This document shows, piece after piece, positions 5,728-9,380 of a stretch of 9,380 nucleotides of DNA (its first letter is position 1; every line of letters starts with the position of its first letter). The notes below the pieces were generated by a model. That model searched no databases. It worked only from the letters and a program-made list of their open reading frames with translations, and had not been told where the DNA came from. The stretch is from an uncultured Mycoplasmatota bacterium (GTDB lineage: Bacteria > Bacillota_I > Bacilli_A > RF39 > UBA660): the NCBI GenBank assembly GCA_946407055.1, contig CAMJMP010000024.1, forward strand, positions 1 through 9,380, in the 5' to 3' direction. Made by a program: the position numbers and the translations under genes.

Positions 5728-7500
5728 ATGTTCGGAAAAGTGCTTAATGTAAATGAAGATATAGTCACAGTTCAAAATGCCAATGGCCAAATGGAAACCA
5801 GCATTTTAAACTACCACGTTGTTTGGGAAGACAGCGGTCGTAAAATAGTTGGTGAAATAATTGGTATTACTGCATCTGAAATTACAGTTAATTTAATTGG
5901 TGAAATAAAAGGTGACCAATTCATTATTGGTGTTATTAAAAAACCATCATTTAAAAATCCATGTCGAATGATTACTAGACAAGAGCTTGAATCATTAATC
6001 GGAAAACAAGATTTCTCCGGTACAGATACAGTTTTATTAGGTAGATGTAGTGTATATGGTGATTACAATGTTACTGCTAACATCAACGATTTATTCTCAA
6101 CTCACTTTGCCGTTTTAGGTAATACTGGTTCAGGTAAATCATGTACAGTAGCCAGATTACTACAAAATATCTTCTATCGTGATGAAGAAGCAATGCCATA
6201 TAATTCACACTTAGTTATCTTTGATGCTTTTGGTGAATATAATACAGCCTTTGAAAACTTAAATACTATTCCAGGTATGGCATTTAAATGGTACACAACA
6301 GATCCAGCTCAAGCTAAAGAAAACAACTTGGTATCTATACCAGCTTACTTCCTAGAAAAAGATGATTTAGCTTTATTATTAAATGCTAATGATCCACAAC
6401 AATTACCAATTATTGAAAAAGCTCTTCAATTAGTTTATATCTTTAGAGGACAAGATGATATGGCTAAACAATATAAGAGTAATATCATCGCTAAGAGTTT
6501 ATTAGATATCTTATCTAGTGGTAAACAAGCATCTCAAATAAGAGACCAAATCATCGCTGTCTTAACAAGCTATAATACTGATCAAATAAGTCTAGATACT
6601 ATTATCATTCAACCTGGTTATAATAGAACATTAAGACAATGTTTAAATATAGATAATCAAGGTAAGATAGCAGCCTTACCGTTAGTAGTTGAACTACTAA
6701 CATCATTTGCTAATATCGACCTAGATCGTATTGAAGTAAAACATGACTTTGCTTATTCATTAGAAGACTTATACAATGCTTTTGAATTCGCTCTAATTAG
6801 TGAAGGTGTTTTATCAAGTGAAAAAGCCTTTGATATGGCTAACGTTCTAAAAGTAAGATTAAAAGCAATTATTAATAGTGAACAAGGTATGTACTTTGAA
6901 GGACATCGTTTCTTAACAAAAGAACAATGGATGGTAGAGTTCTTTACTAAACCAGAAGATCGTTCTAAAACATGCCAAATCATTAACATGAACTTTGCTT
7001 ATGTAGATGATCGTTTCGCTAAAGTATTAACAAAAATATATTCAAAATTATTCTTTGATTTTGCAACAACATTAAAGGTAAGAGCTTCCTTCCCAATCCA
7101 TTTAATCTTAGAAGAAGCACACCGTTATGTTCAAGCAGATATCGATACAGATTTAATTGGTTATAACATCTTTGACCGTATCACTAAAGAAGGTCGTAAG
7201 TATGGTGTCATCCTTGGCTTCATAACTCAAAAACCAAGTGAGTTATCACAAACTGCCTTATCACAATGTTCTAACTTCATTGTCTTAAGAATGTATTATC
7301 CAGATGACTTAAATATCATTAAAAAGATGTCTGCAGCAGTTACAGAAACAAGCATTAATCGTATTAAGACACTGCGTCCAGGTATGGCAATGGTCTTTGG
7401 TACAGCTTTTAAAACACCATTGATTTGTACATTTGATCTACCTAATCCAATGCCACAAAGTACAAGTGTTAATATCGAAGATAAATGGTTTATTAAATAG
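5728..7500 (+). CDS. HerA-like hexameric ATPase / DNA translocase (HerA-FtsK superfamily)
   Basis: The 590-residue product belongs to the HerA family of ring ATPases that translocate along double-stranded DNA, usually with a nuclease partner in end processing or defence. Residues 1-80 are strand-rich, fitting the N-terminal HAS barrel. Walker A is GNTGSGKS (131-138). HLVIFDAFGEY (161-171) matches the family D-x-x-GEY motif after the first strand. IHLILEEAHRYV (457-468) is Walker B with the catalytic EE pair. EGRKYG (488-493) and TQKPSEL (500-506) supply the usual arginine and sensor region. A helical insertion of roughly 200-400 separates the core motifs, as in HerA. AGGGTGA six bases before the ATG fixes the start. 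No NurA, SIR2 or other known partner lies in the window; the serpin gene follows after 14 bp in the same operon. The role is therefore open: repair, chromosome handling or defence. Confidence 0.9.
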   Translation: MFGKVLNVNEDIVTVQNANGQMETSILNYHVVWEDSGRKIVGEIIGITASEITVNLIGEIKGDQFIIGVIKKPSFKNPCRMITRQELESLIGKQDFSGTDTVLLGRCSVYGDYNVTANINDLFSTHFAVLGNTGSGKSCTVARLLQNIFYRDEEAMPYNSHLVIFDAFGEYNTAFENLNTIPGMAFKWYTTDPAQAKENNLVSIPAYFLEKDDLALLLNANDPQQLPIIEKALQLVYIFRGQDDMAKQYKSNIIAKSLLDILSSGKQASQIRDQIIAVLTSYNTDQISLDTIIIQPGYNRTLRQCLNIDNQGKIAALPLVVELLTSFANIDLDRIEVKHDFAYSLEDLYNAFEFALISEGVLSSEKAFDMANVLKVRLKAIINSEQGMYFEGHRFLTKEQWMVEFFTKPEDRSKTCQIINMNFAYVDDRFAKVLTKIYSKLFFDFATTLKVRASFPIHLILEEAHRYVQADIDTDLIGYNIFDRITKEGRKYGVILGFITQKPSELSQTALSQCSNFIVLRMYYPDDLNIIKKMSAAVTETSINRIKTLRPGMAMVFGTAFKTPLICTFDLPNPMPQSTSVNIEDKWFIK

Positions 7501-7514
7501 AAAGAAGGATTAAT

Positions 7515-9134
7515 ATGGAAGAAGAAATTAAAACAGAACCAATAATTGAATCAGAAATAAAGGAAGAAAAACCTAAAAAGAAAAAATCACCAGTATTATT
7601 AATAATACTATTACTAATACTAGTATTTATTGTGGGTGCCTTTGTATTATTAAAATTAGGTCAAGATAAAAAAGAAACGAAGAAAAAAGAAACTACTACA
7701 ACACCAACTATAGTTGAAGGAACTTATACTATGACTGGTAATGACTTACAAGAATTAGACTTATATTTCTTAAAATTAGAAAATAATGGTAAGAATATAG
7801 TTTATAGTCCATTATCAATTAAATATGCTCTTGAAATGTTAAGTGATGGAGCAAATGGTGAATCTAAGACACAATTAGATTCAATCATTGGTAAGTATTC
7901 TGCAAGAAAGTATACTAATAGTGCTAATATGTCATTTGGTAATGCTTTATTTGTTAGAGATACTTTTAAAGATTCAATCAATAAAGATTATATTGATACA
8001 TTAAAGACAACATACAATGCTGAAGTAATAACTGATTCATTTGCTTCACCAACTGTAGTAAATAACTGGGTAAATGATAAGACATTTAAAATGATACCAT
8101 CAATAGTAGATTCACTAGAAGATCAAGACTTTGTTCTTGTTAATGCTTTAGCTATTGATATGGAATGGGTTAACAAGATTAGAGCATTATATGATGATTA
8201 TATTGTTACATTCACTCATGAAAATTACACTAGATACATTGATAGTTTAACTTCTGGTACAGGTTATCATAAGATTAAATTCGAAGGTACTAATTATGAA
8301 ACTAAATCTGTAGAAATTGGTGCTATAGCTAATAAATATGATGCTGTTAAAGAAATCGGTGAAGATAAGATTAAAACCGATGTAGGAAAAGCATATCAAG
8401 AATGGTTAGATGGCGGTGCTTGTGGTAACCCTTCATTAGAACCAGATGTTGATACATATTTAGTTCAATATATTAAAGAATTAAATGAAAACTATAAATT
8501 TGTAAGTAGTTCAACTGACTTCTTATTCTATGATGATGCTAACGTTAAGGTATTTGCTAAAGACTTAAGAGAATACAATGGTGTTACATTACAATATGTT
8601 GGTATAATGCCAAAGAATGTAGCATTAAAAGAATATATTAATACAATTGATGCTAAATCATTAAATGAAATATTAAATAACATTAAACCAATTGCTGTAG
8701 ATAGTTTCAAAGAAGGCGTAGTTACTGAAATAGTTGGTGAAATACCAATGTTCAGTTATAACTATGAATTGAATTTAATGGGAGACCTTGAAAAGTTAGG
8801 AGTTAAGGATGTATTCGATGTTGAAAAAGCTAACTTATCTAAACTAACTAAAGGTGGAGCTTACATTAATGAAGCAAAACATAAAACTAATATTGATTTC
8901 TCTAACGATGGAATCAAAGCAGCTGCAGCAACAACAGTAGGTGGTAAAGGTGCAGCTGATTGTAAATTCGTTTATAACTATGATGTACCAGTTGAAACAA
9001 TTGATTTAACATTCAACAAACCATTTATGTATCTTATTAGAGATAAATCTACTGGTGAAGTATGGTTCACTGGAGCAGTTTATCAACCAACTGAAATAAA
9101 AGACGAAGAATATGATCCATTTATGGGACAATAA
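7515..9134 (+). CDS. Membrane-anchored serpin (serine protease inhibitor family protein)
   Basis: The 539-residue product has a cytosolic acidic/lysine start, a KKKK stop at 21-24, one TM helix (about 27-47) with no cleavage or lipobox motif, a Lys/Thr linker (51-64) and an external serpin domain. Serpin signatures are NIVYSPLSIKYALEMLSDGA (94-113), FVLVNALAIDMEW (206-218), the hinge DGIKAAAATT (465-474) and FNKPFMYLIRDKSTGEVWF (500-518) ending in TGAVYQP. Serpins trap proteases by insertion of the cleaved reactive loop. Counting from the hinge puts P1 near Ala480. The domain is longer than usual (about 370-400): roughly 75 extra residues lie between the Trp at 218 and LQYVGIMP (359-366), and the loop region is about 12 residues longer than in antitrypsin. 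P14 is Ile where inhibitory serpins usually have Thr or Ser. AAGGA five bases before the ATG supports the start. It likely shields the cell surface from host or competitor proteases (inference). Confidence 0.93.
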   Translation: MEEEIKTEPIIESEIKEEKPKKKKSPVLLIILLLILVFIVGAFVLLKLGQDKKETKKKETTTTPTIVEGTYTMTGNDLQELDLYFLKLENNGKNIVYSPLSIKYALEMLSDGANGESKTQLDSIIGKYSARKYTNSANMSFGNALFVRDTFKDSINKDYIDTLKTTYNAEVITDSFASPTVVNNWVNDKTFKMIPSIVDSLEDQDFVLVNALAIDMEWVNKIRALYDDYIVTFTHENYTRYIDSLTSGTGYHKIKFEGTNYETKSVEIGAIANKYDAVKEIGEDKIKTDVGKAYQEWLDGGACGNPSLEPDVDTYLVQYIKELNENYKFVSSSTDFLFYDDANVKVFAKDLREYNGVTLQYVGIMPKNVALKEYINTIDAKSLNEILNNIKPIAVDSFKEGVVTEIVGEIPMFSYNYELNLMGDLEKLGVKDVFDVEKANLSKLTKGGAYINEAKHKTNIDFSNDGIKAAAATTVGGKGAADCKFVYNYDVPVETIDLTFNKPFMYLIRDKSTGEVWFTGAVYQPTEIKDEEYDPFMGQ

Positions 9135-9158
9135 AAAAAGCACAATATGTGCTTTTTT
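9134..9158. terminator. Bidirectional terminator between serpin and HIT genes
   Basis: AAAAAAGCACA (9134-9144) and TGTGCTTTTTT (9148-9158) make an 11-bp stem flanked by A- and T-runs on both sides. It can act in both directions between the convergent genes. It touches the serpin stop and overlaps the HIT stop codon (9157-9159). Confidence 0.85.
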
Positions 9159-9380
9159 ATTTGATTATTTCATATATTTCATCAATTGTTCTATCTGATT
9201 TTTCTTTAATTGTATAATCAGGTAATAAATGCATATGGAAATGTTTAACTGCTTGACTTTCTCCATAATTAACAGCAGTAGTAATTGCACTAGCACCTAA
9301 CTTTTTCATAATAGATAAACCAACTAACTTAGCTGCCTTATTAACATTAGCATATTCTTCATCACTAATCTCAGTAAAAT
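9157..9380 (-). CDS. HIT-family nucleotide-binding hydrolase, C-terminal part only
   Basis: Reading the minus strand from the right edge gives 73 codons and a TAA stop; the N-terminal part lies outside the window. Near the end is VKHFHMHLLPDY, the H-x-H-x-H-x-x histidine triad that defines HIT proteins and whose middle His is the nucleophile. The preceding NYGESQAV stretch is also typical. HIT proteins of this type hydrolyse nucleotide phosphoramidates, AMP-lysine adducts or dinucleoside polyphosphates in the cytosol. The visible part contains the whole catalytic triad and looks intact. It converges on the serpin gene and shares its terminator, so it belongs to another transcription unit. Confidence 0.93.
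   Translation of the reverse strand, partial: FTEISDEEYANVNKAAKLVGLSIMKKLGASAITTAVNYGESQAVKHFHMHLLPDYTIKEKSDRTIDEIYEIIK

Noticed and set aside
5728..9134. HerA plus neighbours as an anti-phage defence island
   Set aside because: No nuclease, SIR2, DUF4297 or other known defence partner is present, and the neighbours are housekeeping-like or surface proteins.

Overview
The window is AT-rich DNA (about 30% GC by eye) with strong AGGAGG-type ribosome binding sites, TTA/AGA-rich codon use, the standard bacterial code (TGA is a stop, TGG is Trp) and short U-tailed hairpin terminators. With RNase J and a short SSB, this fits a low-GC member of the Bacillota, possibly an Erysipelotrichia or RF39-like host-associated lineage. 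The genus cannot be named from the sequence, and the host link is only suggested by the serpin.

Left part (1-1186), minus strand: the 5' portion of an unrecognised gene (1-415, running off the left edge) and a short single-stranded DNA-binding protein gene (ssb, 552-896). Each has its own extended -10 promoter, and a hairpin terminator lies between them. A 290-bp divergent intergenic region (897-1186) holds the ssb promoter, an orphan hairpin plus T-run on the plus strand, a 12-bp direct repeat and the promoter of the next operon.

Middle (1187-3917), plus strand: a tight three-gene operon with a 2-bp gap and then a 4-bp overlap. Two divergent paralogous membrane proteins share one layout: basic N-terminus, TM helix, external domain of about 135-140 residues with a T-x-W-x4-DGF-x-S motif, glycine-rich TM helix, charged helical tail. 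They are followed by a cytosolic amidoligase of the glutamine-synthetase-like COOH-NH2 ligase fold (Amidoligase_2 type). I do not know a described system with this composition. It is the most interesting part of the window: a ligase that may modify, or work with, a membrane-protein pair.

Right part (4017-9134), plus strand: an RNase J paralog whose metal-binding motifs are partly destroyed, a HerA-type hexameric ATPase/DNA translocase without a NurA neighbour, and, 14 bp further on, a membrane-anchored serpin with a large internal insertion and a long reactive loop. A bidirectional terminator separates the serpin from a convergent HIT-family hydrolase gene (9157-9380, minus strand), which runs off the right edge.

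A recurring layout feature is compaction. Stop codons sit inside or beside terminator stems, and at three junctions the next promoter's -35 region overlaps or abuts the preceding terminator. No tRNA, rRNA, CRISPR array, insertion sequence or phage gene was seen.
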